Assembly: GCA_033032865.1 (NCBI GenBank)
Contig: JAWHQI010000278.1
Location: forward strand, 186,001-250,000
From: Dactylorhiza incarnata
Taxonomy: Eukaryota > Streptophyta > Magnoliopsida > Asparagales > Orchidaceae
Reading direction: 5' to 3'
DNA length: 64,000 bases
A model generated the notes under the pieces. The model searched no databases and had not been told where the DNA came from. It worked only from the letters and a program-made list of their open reading frames with translations. The translations under genes were made by a program, and so were the position numbers. How positions within the stretch are numbered: position 1 is the first letter of the stretch; every line of letters starts with the position of its first letter. Positions 52,001 to 57,504 of the stretch are shown in pieces.

Positions 52001-54931
52001 AACGGGAGGCGAAGTGACCAGGTTGCTGGCATTTGAAACAGGCGCCCGGTGGTGCGCGGTCAGGTGCCCGACCCTTAGGTGCGGAGGAGGAGGCCGGCAC
52101 CCGGTCCGCAATCTCCTTGCGGTAGTGTCCCGGCTGCTAGAACCCGAAGAATCTGTCCACGGACGGCGAGAGGCCGCGCGGTGTAGTGGCACTGCTGCCT
52201 TCTCCATTTGCTCCGCCTTGAGGGCCATGTTGTAAGCCTCATCCACCGTGCGCAAAACATGCAATCCAATCTTCTCCCGTAGGGAGGGACGTAGCCCATG
52301 TAGGAAACGAGTAACACGTTGTCCATCCGTCTCGGTTAGGCCGTTGCGGTCCGCGAGTCGGCTTATCTCCGCCAGGTACTCCGTCACCGTACGAGTTCCT
52401 TGCGAACAACTCTGGTAGAACTGAAACAAGTGTTGGTCGTAGTCGGGTGGGAGGAATCTGTTCCGCAACAATTTCTTCATCTTCAGCCACGTGCGAACGG
52501 GAGCCTTGCCTTGGCGGTTGCGATTGAGTTGTAGTTGGTCCCACCAAACCGCCGCGCCGGATTTAAGGCGGTAAGCGACCATCTTCACTTGGCGGCGGTC
52601 GTCGATCTCGGCCATTTCAAAGAAACGTTCGACCTCCGAGATCCAATCGAGGAAGTCCTCGATGCCCAGGTTGCCGTGAAAGTGGGGAATGTCCGCGCGC
52701 AGTCGGTAACCCGGTTGGCAATGAGGTTGATGGTCACCCCAGCGAGGAGGGTTTCCGCCGTCTGGGGGATCCTCGTCGGAGCTGGACTCGGAGAGGGTTG
52801 GATTGAAGGGCGGGGCAGCCGGCGGTACGCGGCCACGACGGTATTGCCGGCCAAAATATCGATCAGCTGGAGCGTTGGCGTCGGCGGGAGGAGGGTGCGG
52901 GTTGCGACCTGGCTGCAGGTCGCCGAGGGCGGCGGTGAGGGTGGCGAGTTGGGCGGTGATGCCATTGATGGCCGCCCATAAGTCGGCGTCGTCACGCTGG
53001 TTGTCGGCCATCTGCAGGACAGGGGAGCGCGCCGAAGACGGAACCGGACTGCTGCGTCGAATGCAGAAGCCGAGCGAAGGAGTCGGCGGGATCGGCGGGC
53101 GCGCGCGAGGGGAAGTCGATGGGATCGGGGCTGCAGCGTCGAGCGAGGAAGGCGACGGGAACGGTGGCTGCAGCGCGAGGGGAGGATGCAGCGTCGAGCG
53201 TAGAAGTCGACGGGTACTGCTTTGATACCAACTGGCGTAGGAGCAGGCCGGAACTGGGGTGGAGCCTTCCGGCTGGTAACCTTCCTCACGGGAAGAGGGG
53301 AAAACGGGCGACGGGCGAGTCCTTCCGGACGGGTTTCTCTCGCACGGAGAGGGGAAGACGGCTAGGGCAAACAGTGCAACTTTTTTTCATCCAAAACTGA
53401 GTACAACATAAGATATCCCGCCTCTTATACTACGAGGGGAAAACCACAACTATTAGCACACCCGCTAACAGCACACCAAGCAAAGAAAGCAAAATAAACA
53501 TGCAAAACCAAAATAGAGTTCAGCACATGCTACGAAAATAATTAAACGGCCCGAGGCTTCCAAAGCGGGTCGATCTTCTCAAGCCAAGCGATTCCGGTCT
53601 CGCCGGGAGTTCCTTCTGTCGCGTTAGTTCCGTCCACGATGCATCCTTCATCAGTAACAGATCTTGTTTCTGCAGAATTAAATTCCACCATTCACTGATT
53701 GCCCCAATGAATGACAGTGTAACATCCATATTTGATTCTTTTGAAGAAAAAAATAATCGTTGTACCAATTACTGCAGACCCCAGTAACTGATAAAGTCCG
53801 TCAATATTCACTCCCATCATAAAAACCATAACACCCATAGGAACCTTTATCAAACCACTCTCACAATGAAATGTACACCCATATCAAGACTACCAAAAAA
53901 CGACAAGATTCTTTTTCAATTCTGAAATAGATCATGCAACATAGTACCACATCAACACTTGAGCTGATAGCTCCAAAACCCATGACCTCCACATCTTTAT
54001 TATCATGTAGCAATACTTTGCCATCCTTAGAAATGTAACAAAAAAAAACAATCCTTATAGTCTCATGTGAAACAAATTTCTAGAATCAAGAATCCATTAT
54101 GTTCAAGCCTTGTGAGAATTTGAAAATAAAATGTATTGTTTCAATCGACATTAGTACATTGAAGCTCCCCTCTTTAGATAGAGTAGATGAGGAGAAACAA
54201 TTTTCATTAGGAGATGTGAGACTAAATACAAGAGAGATGAAGAATCTACAATGGACCCTTATTTTAAGTTTTTACAATTGGTCTTTAACATTCTCCCTCA
54301 AGCTTGAGCATATACATCAATCATTCTCAAATTGATATAAATAACAGAAAAAAGATGAAAAGGTTTTTGTTCCAAATATAAGATGTAACTTGGGTAACTA
54401 AAGATAACTATCAATAGTAAAAAGTGACCTAATCACCACTGAAATAGTTCTCCAATGCAATGTAATGTTAATCTCAATAAGAAAGCAGACAATGCAAGGT
54501 ATGTTAATATATTCACCAAAAAAGTTACATACCAAAAGTTGTTCTAGTCTCCGAGCAACAAACTGTAATACCTATAAATAATTGGCAAGAGACTACATTA
54601 ATAAACTTGAGGTACACAATGCAGAACATGGAGTTACACACAACAATATTAAGTATAACAACTCACATCTTGTATTTTGTGGCTATCAATATCTATGGGC
54701 TGCACATCAGCCACTAGCCTCAAAGAATTACTCAAGTCCAGATTCTTCTTGTTTTCCACCAGTATTTGGACCTAAGAGATGCATACAAAAATGTATAATA
54801 TTCTATTAAAAGAAATCTTAACTTTTACTGGACTTACAAGACCATAAGATATTCTTCGAAGACCAAAAGGATCAGCTGTTGAACTCGATTGACAGCCAGC
54901 ACCGAATAATCCCACTAGGCTATCCAATCTG
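21512..54931 (-). CDS. EDD1: Glycine--tRNA ligase, chloroplast/mitochondrial (EDD1 type), last eight exons
   Basis: The enzyme charges tRNA-Gly in plastids and mitochondria and is of the bacterial alpha/beta type, fused into one chain in plants. Eight exons join in frame: 54931-54838, 54771-54667, 54571-54533, 35927-35838, 34658-34557, 24858-24777, 24597-24512, 21610-21512. They give about 231 residues. These carry the beta-subunit signature [15 protein letters not shown]...[12 protein letters not shown], then [27 protein letters not shown], and the conserved end [16 protein letters not shown] followed by TAG. This is the C-terminal (anticodon-binding) part. Every splice site is GT-AG and all phases agree, so the gene looks functional here. 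Introns are 66, 95, 18605, 1179, 9698, 179 and 2901 bp, and the long ones are filled with TEs. The 5' exons lie beyond 64000. Confidence 0.93.
22040..22545 (+). pseudogene. Copia gag fragment with zinc knuckle
   Basis: After a frameshift the plus strand reads [19 protein letters not shown] near 22230, a C-x2-C-x4-H-x4-C zinc knuckle. The fragment ends with SSYDWIID, the start of the copia protease, near 22530. It sits inside the 2.9-kb intron of the ligase gene. Most of pol is missing after it. Confidence 0.7.
22995..23128 (-). mobile_element. Au-SINE, 5' tRNA-like head truncated
   Basis: The plus strand reads GGGGCAGCCTGGTGCACAAA, then GGGTCCGGGGAAGGG, TGTAGGCAAACCTTACCCTG and CATTTTTGCAAGAGGATGC, ending GAACCCGTG. 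These are the diagnostic blocks of the plant Au-SINE in reverse. The element therefore lies on the minus strand, with the B-box region at 23110-23128 and the A-box end missing. Confidence 0.8.
23129..23395 (+). mobile_element. CACTA-like terminus with subterminal repeats
   Basis: It begins CTCTACAAAAAAATTGGC, one base from the common plant CACTA end CACTACAAAAAAA. It then contains at least eight TAGTGACCAAAT/TTTGGTCACTA motifs in both orientations. No transposase is present and the other end was not found. Confidence 0.5.
24512..24597 (-). CDS. EDD1: Ligase exon g (86 bp)
   Basis: Completes the split Gly codon, then codes [20 protein letters not shown] and FESVYVMA. Acceptor GTTTTAG, donor GTAAGT. 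Confidence 0.93.
24777..24858 (-). CDS. EDD1: Ligase exon f (82 bp)
   Basis: Codes [20 protein letters not shown] then VATKTHT plus one base of a split codon. Acceptor ATGAGTAG, donor GTACTG. It is preceded by a 9.7-kb intron. Confidence 0.93.
25060..26099 (+). CDS. Antisense ORF region of the Tat-type gypsy element
   Basis: Open frames at 25286-25525 (80 codons) and 25596-26099 (168 codons; the frame is open upstream to about 25508) lie on the plus strand. They are convergent with the minus-strand gypsy pol whose 3' end is at 26444. The product is very basic in the middle ([20 protein letters not shown] then [11 protein letters not shown]), and acidic and Trp-containing near the end ([11 protein letters not shown]). 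There is a small frame jump at about 25500, where a short GT-AG intron or a frameshift could explain the join. Antisense accessory ORFs between integrase and 3' LTR are known in Tat/Grande-type elements. Function unknown; a nuclear protein is a guess from the basic tract. Confidence 0.55.
26444..27422 (-). pseudogene. Tat gypsy integrase and C-terminal tail
   Basis: It reads [18 protein letters not shown] (zinc-binding half), then [63 protein letters not shown] and finally [20 protein letters not shown]. These give the D, D and E core in the expected order. Stops and frameshifts separate the parts. Confidence 0.85.
27687..27790 (+). mobile_element. Au-SINE 3' half with 18-bp target duplication
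   Basis: It reads TTGCAAAAATGCAGGGTAAGG through CACCGGGCTGCCCTTT, the 3' half of Au-SINE. Perfect direct repeats TATCTGCTTCTGAATTCT flank it at 27669-27686 and 27791-27808. It is 104 bp long, 5'-truncated and on the opposite strand to the copy at 23.0 kb. Confidence 0.88.
27714..28550 (-). pseudogene. Tat gypsy second (archaeal-type) RNase H, split by insertions
   Basis: Upstream part near 28490-28370: [19 protein letters not shown]...FYFHTTNN. It continues beyond the inserted retroposon with [20 protein letters not shown] then [20 protein letters not shown] and [14 protein letters not shown]. The catalytic D-G of YVDGASG and E of (A)EHEA are seen. Confidence 0.8.
28030..28360 (-). mobile_element. 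Retroposon (5'-truncated LINE or SINE)
   Basis: A 331-bp insert lies between two copies of AATTATTA (28022-28029 and 28361-28368) and interrupts the second RNase H frame. On the minus strand it ends GGGGACTATATGGGTTCTG plus (TTG)n, a 3' tail common in plant LINEs and related SINEs. It contains a duplicated CACAAAGTGGCT phrase. Confidence 0.65.
28588..28947 (-). pseudogene. Tat gypsy first RNase H
   Basis: It reads [20 protein letters not shown] then [20 protein letters not shown] and [19 protein letters not shown]. This matches the RT-connected RNase H of gypsy elements. Confidence 0.8.
28975..29640 (-). pseudogene. Tat gypsy reverse transcriptase
   Basis: It reads [36 protein letters not shown] and [11 protein letters not shown], then [15 protein letters not shown] and [19 protein letters not shown]. 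The catalytic box is YVND where YVDD is expected, so one of the catalytic aspartates is changed. Confidence 0.85.
29640..30352 (-). pseudogene. Tat gypsy protease region and RT upstream part
   Basis: The segment from 29980 to 29690 reads [20 protein letters not shown] then [20 protein letters not shown], followed by [19 protein letters not shown]. This is the segment just before the RT fingers in Tat elements. The protease part on its right is decayed and I cannot point to the D-S/T-G triad. Confidence 0.65.
30598..31390 (-). pseudogene. Tat gypsy gag
   Basis: Frames read [20 protein letters not shown] then [18 protein letters not shown], and after a break [19 protein letters not shown]. These match the retrotransposon gag domain. 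At least two frame breaks are seen. Confidence 0.75.
31561..32187. other. Intron sequence, no gene recognised
   Basis: Contains GCGCAGAAAATGCACCTCC and a G-rich patch around 31620-31660 that could belong to the 5' leader or LTR of the Tat gypsy element. Otherwise AT-rich. Confidence 0.35.
32414..32617 (+). pseudogene. LINE ORF2 C-terminal fragment
   Basis: The frame reads [20 protein letters not shown] to GISEIVT, continuous in the same frame with [20 protein letters not shown] upstream except for a TGA at 32411. The open frame runs into the inserted LTR element at 32618. Confidence 0.8.
32618..34415 (+). mobile_element. Non-coding short-LTR element 1 (TRIM/LARD-like)
   Basis: Two 162-bp direct repeats (32618-32779 and 34254-34415) start TGTTGG and end CAACA. 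They are flanked by the perfect 5-bp duplication TGACT (32613-32617, 34416-34420). A primer site TGGCATCAGAGGG (32780) is close to the initiator-Met type TGGTATCAGAGC. A polypurine stretch GATGGGGAG precedes the right LTR. LTRs differ at about nine or ten positions by eye, roughly 6%. The 1.47-kb inside is GC-rich in its first half with no gag or pol. A hairpin sits just before the polypurine stretch. It is inserted in the LINE. Confidence 0.88.
34220..34253 (+). other. Hairpin plus polypurine tract before the right LTR
   Basis: AAGCTGAAGG (34220-34229), loop TTCCC, CCTTCAGCTT (34235-34244): a perfect 10-bp stem. It is followed by exactly nine bases, GATGGGGAG, and then the LTR start. The same layout exists in the element at 55.6 kb. 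Confidence 0.8.
34557..34658 (-). CDS. EDD1: Ligase exon e (102 bp)
   Basis: Codes [20 protein letters not shown] then [14 protein letters not shown]. Acceptor AATACAG. The donor GTAATC is weaker than the others. The target duplication of a LINE lies only 33 bp past the donor. Confidence 0.95.
34889..35469. mobile_element. hAT MITE made of TCGA-rich repeats
   Basis: Perfect 8-bp duplications GTTGAAAC flank it (34881-34888, 35470-35477). Ends are TAAGGCTGA and, inverted, TAGGGCTGA. These are the size and form of hAT elements. The inside is a degenerate array of about 20-25-bp units around GGCTCGAAATCGAAT and TCGAGCGATT, without coding. It lies in the 1.2-kb intron of the ligase gene. Confidence 0.8.
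35838..35927 (-). CDS. EDD1: Ligase exon d (90 bp)
   Basis: Codes [20 protein letters not shown] then [10 protein letters not shown]. Acceptor TGTGCAG, donor GTAAGT, phase 0 on both sides. Confidence 0.95.
35982..36077 (+). mobile_element. Short 5' LTR (about 96 bp) of a copia element
   Basis: It starts TGTTAGAAG and ends TTCCAACA, and is followed at once by TGGTATCAGAGCC, the initiator-Met-type primer site. No 3' LTR copy was found, so the start is less certain than the end. Confidence 0.6.
36275..36363. repeat. 27-bp inverted repeat (hairpin)
   Basis: The arms at 36275-36301 and 36337-36363 are reverse complements with one mismatch (outer part CATCG, inner part AATTCTCATGAT). The loop is 35 bases. 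The phrase CAACCAACATC/GATGTTGGTTG around the right arm forms a second, overlapping palindrome. Confidence 0.85.
37254..38190. repeat. Trinucleotide and hexanucleotide array in ordered blocks
   Basis: From left to right the unit changes in steps: (ACT/AGT)n imperfect (37262-37330), AGTGCT x3 or so, AGTGCG about 12 times (37378-37449), ACTGCG 8 times (37450-37497), ACTGCC about 92 times (37498-38049), ACTACC 7 times (38050-38091), then (AGT)n and (ACT)n to 38186. The ACTGCC block looks perfect throughout. Long frames on both strands (458 and 242 codons) translate it as Val-Ala or Leu-Pro repeats and are not genes. Confidence 0.95.
38231..38599 (+). mobile_element. 5'-truncated LINE copy 2
   Basis: It reads [20 protein letters not shown] then [20 protein letters not shown] and [15 protein letters not shown], with the same 3' tail as the LINE at 32.2-34.5 kb. 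Direct repeats of 16 bp with one mismatch (TGTGTTTCAAACATTT at 38215-38230, TGTGTTTCAAAGATTT at 38600-38615) are its target duplication. Only the last 370 bp are present. Confidence 0.85.
39459..40923. mobile_element. Gypsy-type LTR remnant (TGTAACACCCC start)
   Basis: The TGTAACACCCCAAAACATTT start is typical of chromovirus-like gypsy LTRs. No coding follows for 1.4 kb. A CT-rich block lies near 39950-40230. Its right end is cut by another LTR at 40924, so no closing TGTTACA is seen. Confidence 0.4.
40924..41179 (-). mobile_element. 3' LTR of a minus-strand gypsy element
   Basis: 256 bp between TGATACG and CGTATCA. On the minus strand CTATATAAGG is the TATA-like motif. To its right on the plus strand CAATCCCCCCCGCG (minus: CGCGGGGGGGATTG) is a polypurine tract. 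A similar LTR lies at 58314-58580. Confidence 0.6.
41180..41270 (-). pseudogene. Gypsy polyprotein C-terminal tail
   Basis: The minus strand reads [11 protein letters not shown] directly before the polypurine tract, like the last residues of gypsy polyproteins. The rest of the element is missing. Confidence 0.4.
41271..42527 (+). pseudogene. Gypsy gag joined directly to the 3' end (pol missing)
   Basis: The frame near 41756 reads [20 protein letters not shown] then [20 protein letters not shown]. The next piece, after a stop at 41950, reads [21 protein letters not shown] zinc knuckle ([14 protein letters not shown]) follows at 42370. The sequence then runs straight into [11 protein letters not shown], the polyprotein end, a purine tract and the LTR at 42528. 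Protease, RT, RNase H and integrase are absent. There are at least two in-frame stops and two frameshifts. TATA-like TATAAAAAGGG at 41360 suggests part of the 5' LTR is kept. Confidence 0.75.
42528..42866 (+). mobile_element. 3' LTR of the gag-only gypsy element
   Basis: 339 bp from TGTTATGGG to CCCGTAACA, with 9-bp inverted ends. It is preceded by GACGATGGGAGAGA. The layout is the same as the LTR at 3025, and both have a hairpin about 20 bp upstream. Confidence 0.7.
43605..43900 (+). promoter_or_regulatory. Leader of the transposase transcript with TCGTCGTTC repeats
   Basis: CT-rich sequence with five or six copies of ATCGTCGTTCTC. At 43895 AGAAGGTAAAAT could be the donor of a leader intron whose acceptor is ATATGTAG just before the transposase ATG. 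That intron would contain the TG array. This is inference. Confidence 0.35.
44020..45290. repeat. TG-rich minisatellite with 315-bp higher-order repeat
   Basis: Units of about 60 bp alternate between GTGTGGTGTGTGTTTGTGTA-type and ATGAATGTGAATGTGGTG-type blocks separated by T7-T9. Blocks starting at 44588 and 44903, and at 44713 and 45028, repeat with a 315-bp offset almost unchanged. This is a higher-order repeat. All long frames here (up to 345 codons on the minus strand) are artefacts. Confidence 0.9.
45360..46686 (+). pseudogene. PIF/Harbinger transposase (DDE), one frameshift
   Basis: DNA-cutting transposase of the HARBI1/DDE_4 family. Exons 45360-45831, 45905-46369 and 46447-46686 with introns GTAAGC...TATAG and GTAAAT...AACAG. 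Catalytic residues are seen as D in [13 protein letters not shown] in [10 protein letters not shown] and E in [12 protein letters not shown]. The helix-turn-helix start is basic ([10 protein letters not shown]). In exon 1 the frame breaks once at a T5 run near 45657: ESVSIF continues as [11 protein letters not shown] only in the next frame. Length, about 420 residues, is normal. Apart from this one base it looks intact, so it could be a recent mutation or a base-calling error. Confidence 0.88.
46882..47770 (+). CDS. Harbinger MYB/SANT-like partner protein
   Basis: Second gene of PIF/Harbinger elements, a DNA-binding protein that in this family is needed together with the transposase. Exons 46882-47226 and 47306-47770, intron GTAATA...TTGTAG. 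About 269 residues with no internal stop. The N-terminal half has the Myb/SANT-like pattern ([65 protein letters not shown]). The C-terminal half is acidic and then has a basic PQKKKKT tract and a helical end. The start ATG follows a short AT-rich spacer. Confidence 0.85.
48210..48630 (-). repeat. 3' LTR (left) of the young gypsy
   Basis: 421 bp. On the plus strand it runs from TGGCGTAGGAGC to CCTTCATCA. Confidence 0.95.
48519..49606 (-). pseudogene. Gypsy integrase core and C-terminal part
   Basis: 205 codons from [20 protein letters not shown] contain [27 protein letters not shown] and [20 protein letters not shown], giving the D, D, E core. A G25 run (49006-49030) then shifts the frame. 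The last part (48947-48519) reads [20 protein letters not shown] and [20 protein letters not shown]. Confidence 0.9.
49006..49030. repeat. Poly-G run of 25 within integrase
   Basis: Uninterrupted G25 (C25 on the coding strand, read as a Pro run). It lies between integrase core and C-terminal part and coincides with a frame change. Confidence 0.9.
49416..51173 (-). pseudogene. Gypsy reverse transcriptase, RNase H and integrase zinc-binding part
   Basis: RT start is [20 protein letters not shown] then FSKIDLRS, a TGA (50883-50885) where the family has Gly, and YHQI. The same frame goes on for 461 codons: [28 protein letters not shown] (catalytic FDD intact), [18 protein letters not shown] (RNase H), [11 protein letters not shown], and [20 protein letters not shown] (H2C2). 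A one-base frameshift near 49610 cuts the reading at FVRKCC. Confidence 0.9.
51174..52130 (-). pseudogene. Gypsy zinc knuckle and protease
   Basis: It reads [17 protein letters not shown] (C-x2-C-x4-H-x4-C), then [17 protein letters not shown], where the catalytic D-S/T-G reads D-N-G, and [20 protein letters not shown]. It ends with HQIDLIP and a TGA at 51174-51176. The same frame continues with [17 protein letters not shown], so this is a premature stop. Confidence 0.88.
51968..53011 (-). pseudogene. Gypsy gag
   Basis: 347 codons from [20 protein letters not shown]. The gag core is [20 protein letters not shown] then [20 protein letters not shown] and [18 protein letters not shown]. The frame runs out before the zinc knuckle. 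The knuckle lies in the -1 frame (from about 52130), so a one-base change separates gag from protease. Confidence 0.9.
53233..53653 (-). repeat. 5' LTR (right) of the young gypsy
   Basis: 421 bp, about 99% identical to the left LTR. No indels were noticed. Confidence 0.95.
54151..54532. other. Intron sequence, no gene recognised
   Basis: AT-rich intron end next to ligase exon c. Confidence 0.4.
54533..54571 (-). CDS. EDD1: Ligase exon c, 39-bp micro-exon
   Basis: Codes [13 protein letters not shown], 13 residues, phase 0 on both sides, acceptor TTATAG, donor GTATGT. It matches the 'FVxRRLEQLL' stretch of plant GlyRS. The next exon is 18.6 kb away. Confidence 0.9.
54667..54771 (-). CDS. EDD1: Ligase exon b (105 bp)
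   Basis: Codes 35 residues beginning [15 protein letters not shown] and ending [10 protein letters not shown]. Acceptor CTCTTAG, donor GTGAGT, phase 0 on both sides. Confidence 0.93.
54838..54931 (-). CDS. EDD1: Ligase exon a (94 bp)
   Basis: Codes the end of [19 protein letters not shown], then [13 protein letters not shown]. The first base completes a split codon. The acceptor is TCCCAG and the donor is GTAAGT. It holds the D-x-L-D-x-L-V-G-x-F and D-P-F-x-L-R-R motifs typical of the bacterial-type GlyRS beta chain. Confidence 0.95.
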
Positions 54932-55649
54932 CTGGGATATGGAGATTAATAAAGTAATTTGTTAAATATTATGCGAAACGTAAAACTTAATATCCATGAA
55001 TGTCTTCAAAATCAAAGATGCTAGCAAGATTAAGGCAATTTAGCTGGGAAGGTCCACTGAGGATTGAAGCATTTATCAGATATTTTACTTTCATTTTGCG
55101 GTGCTTTAAAATCGCTACCAATATTTTAAGGATTAGTTTATAGAAGTCCTCAGGGTCATCAATTTTGCTAACATGGACAGATGTTTATGGTTTATTATCA
55201 GGTTTAAAAACTAAGCAACTAAGAATATTCAACACATATATGCTAACATGCACGTTTAAACCAAAATTTAATGAATGGAATTCTGGATGTACCCCTAGAG
55301 AACAGATAGTTGAACGCAGAGCAAATTTTTCGACCAAAGTATCAACCAAATTAGCAAATTCTTCGCAATCGAATCTCATTTCTTCATGAAATTAGCCTCT
55401 AGTAGTTTCCTCAACTGATTGGTTCCAGATTTGATAAAAGCAATTCCTGATATACTCATGGAAATCAAATACTTGAACCCAGCTGAAAATTTAGTGAATT
55501 CTTAGTACACGTAATCTCATTCTGTACGAAACTACCAGATAGTCGGCGCCTCTCTTTGTCTGCTATCTTCAAGAAATGTTGAAAGCAATCATAGTCTCTA
55601 TTACTACTAGAAGTCACAAAGCCCATTAGTCACTTAAACTTTTTGTTTC
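54932..55649. other. Ligase intron sequence, no gene recognised
   Basis: AT-rich. It should be the intron upstream of exon a, since the preceding ligase codons are not found nearby. A minus-strand frame at 55185-55379 shows no known domain. Confidence 0.45.
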
Positions 55650-57315
55650 TGTTGAAGTATGTAATATTTAGGTATTTAATATGCTTGGTGTTTAGTCCCA
55701 CACCGCCTATCGGTGTGTTGTGTTATGTTGTAATCCTATAAATGTACCCCTTTGAGGATGAATATATTGCACCTTCCAATTTCTATTTCTCATTATTCTC
55801 AACATGGTATCAAAGCGAATCTAAATTTTTTTTTTTGGTCTGAAACCCGCTTCCGCGCTAGCCCGATCCCGTGACCGTCTCCTTTCCCTCTCCCTCTCGT
55901 CCCATCACGCTGTCCTGAACCCCCGTCGAGCGGTCCTTCTCGCTCCCGTGGATTGAATCCTCGCTTGATTCATCCACGGGAGTGACCTATTCCCATCCAC
56001 GGGCGTCCCTGCCGCGTCTTCCGTCGCTGCCAAGCCCGTCTGCCGTGTTGTTCGTCGAAATCGACGACGTATGCCGCTTCTACCGTCGACATCGACGCTG
56101 CATGCCGCTTCTACCGTCGGAGTCGACGTCGTCTCCGCTTCTTCCGTCGAACTCGACGCCGGATGCTGCTCCCGTCAATGACTGCTGCTCTTCCCGTTGC
56201 TTTCCGCTCTTCCGCTCCAGATCTCCTGCATGCTTGTGTTGCTGCTGCTGCCTTGCGGCCTGCTGCCTGTGTTGCTGCTGTTTTCGGCCAGCCCGACTGC
56301 TGCAGCCCGCTGCTTCTCCCTTGCTGAAGTTTTCGGCCACCCCGCCTGCTGCGGCCTCTCCTCCTATTTCTATTTAAGGTTTATTATGGTTGTCCTCGTA
56401 CCTATTGTCGTTGGTCTGTTGTTATTGTTCTTCTCGTCACTTGTCTGCTATGGACGATCGTCTCCCGGGTTGCTGCCCTCATCCACGATGATTCTCTTCT
56501 CCTACCGAGCTTTCTTCTCCCCTCACCGCTGGCTTGTGCTCGCTTCTCCTACCGAGCTTTCTACTCCCTTCGCCGCGGCTTGAGCCTTCTGCTCGCCGCT
56601 GGCTTGTGCTCGTACTTCTCGTTGCATCTTGAATCGTGGTCACGCCGGCAGCCGTTCTCCATAGCAGCTTTCCTTACCTTATGCTATGTTTGTGTGTGTC
56701 ATGTTTATGTGATTTATGCCTTCATGCACGTGTCTACGCGAGGGGGAGTGTACGTCACGGCCTCTAGGTAAAGTCTTTTACCTTCATGCACGTATTCCAC
56801 GTGAGGGGGAGTGTGTGTGATGACGGCGACTCGGATGCTTCATTCCCGACTCATGCCTTAGTCACGTCACGGCCTCCAGGCATTTTTCGTTTGTTGTGTG
56901 TGTCCCCCCTTGTTTTCTTCGGTGCTAGGTAGTGGTGGTTTGACTCTTGTTGGTTGACCAAGCTTTGGCTCTGGGAGCATCCAGCGTGTTCATGGTCGGT
57001 TTGTGGACCAAAGACGTGTGGCTTATGCCCAGTTGGAGTATCCCCGGTGACACGCGGTTGGGCCTCGATGGCTACTGTTTTGTCCCACATTTTTCTATCA
57101 TCATTTACCTGTCCTTTTATGTTGTGTTCAAGCTGAAGGTTTCACCTCCAGCTTGAGGGGGAGTGTTGAAGTATGTAATATTTAGGTATTTAATATGCTT
57201 GGTGTTTAGTCCCACACCGCCTATCGGTGTGTTGTGTTATGTTGTAATCCTATAAATGTACCCCTTTGAGGATGAATATATTGCACCTTCCAATTTCTAT
57301 TTCTCATTCTCAACA
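55650..57315 (+). mobile_element. Non-coding short-LTR element 2 (TRIM/LARD-like), recent
   Basis: LTRs 55650-55804 (155 bp) and 57164-57315 (152 bp) start TGTTGAAG and end CAACA. They are identical by eye except for a 3-bp ATT indel. The perfect duplication GTTTC flanks them (55645-55649, 57316-57320). The primer site TGGTATCAAAGC follows the left LTR at once, and GAGGGGGAG precedes the right one. The 1.36-kb inside is GC-rich in its first half (GCTGCTGCTGCC-like) and codes for no gag or pol. Same plan as the element at 32.6 kb, though its LTR sequence differs. Confidence 0.92.
57130..57163 (+). other. Hairpin plus polypurine tract before the right LTR
   Basis: AAGCTGAAGG (57130-57139), loop TTTCA, CCTCCAGCTT (57145-57154): 10-bp stem with one mismatch. 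It is followed by exactly nine bases, GAGGGGGAG, then the LTR. It matches the arrangement at 34220-34253. Confidence 0.8.
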
Positions 57316-57320
57316 GTTTC

Positions 57321-57504
57321 ATTCAATTTCTTTCTGACCTTCTTTTTTCTGTTAATAAAGAACGTACATTTCTTTATTTTCAACCACCATCAAGTACTTT
57401 TGTTTTAAGAATGACAGTTGATATCTATGCTGATATTTCTTAAAAATCCTACAATTTTTCTGCATGGATACCAATAAATACCAGTATGTATCATCCTATT
57501 TGTT
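57321..57504. other. Ligase intron sequence, no gene recognised
   Basis: AT-rich, continuous with the left flank of the short-LTR element once that is removed. Confidence 0.45.

Larger units (their letters stand above)
48210..53653 (-). mobile_element. Complete young Ty3/gypsy element with broken ORFs
   Basis: 421-bp LTRs (48210-48630, 53233-53653) start TG and end CA, differ at about five positions by eye (about 1.2%), and are flanked by the perfect duplication GTAAC (48205-48209, 53654-53658). On the minus strand the primer site TGGTATCAAAGC (initiator-Met type) starts two bases after the 5' LTR. A purine tract AAGGGGAGGCGAA abuts the 3' LTR. Order gag, zinc knuckle, protease, RT, RNase H, integrase is gypsy. 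The lineage is probably a chromovirus relative, but no chromodomain is visible. Confidence 0.95.
42870..54150 (-). pseudogene. Minus-strand copia remnant split by two elements
   Basis: Three pieces read in order leftward. 54150-53659: protease end and GAG-pre-integrase ([52 protein letters not shown]). 48204-48106: [13 protein letters not shown] and FSTYIYPPQ, the end of the GAG-pre-integrase region. 43461-42870: [32 protein letters not shown] and EIVNTAVFLIN-like integrase sequence. The first gap holds a gypsy element (48210-53653) and the second a Harbinger element (43462-48105). Stops and frameshifts are frequent. Confidence 0.7.

Noticed and set aside
51352..53400. Plus-strand ORFs over the gypsy gag-protease region (86-148 codons)
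   Set aside because: Antisense shadows of GC-rich gag-pol. They have no domain, unlike the antisense ORF at 25-26 kb, which lies outside the coding part of its element.
55982..56583. Cys/Leu-rich ORFs of 128-131 codons inside short-LTR element 2
   Set aside because: Overlapping frames of CTG-rich sequence with no gag, protease or pol motif. Probably the non-coding leader.
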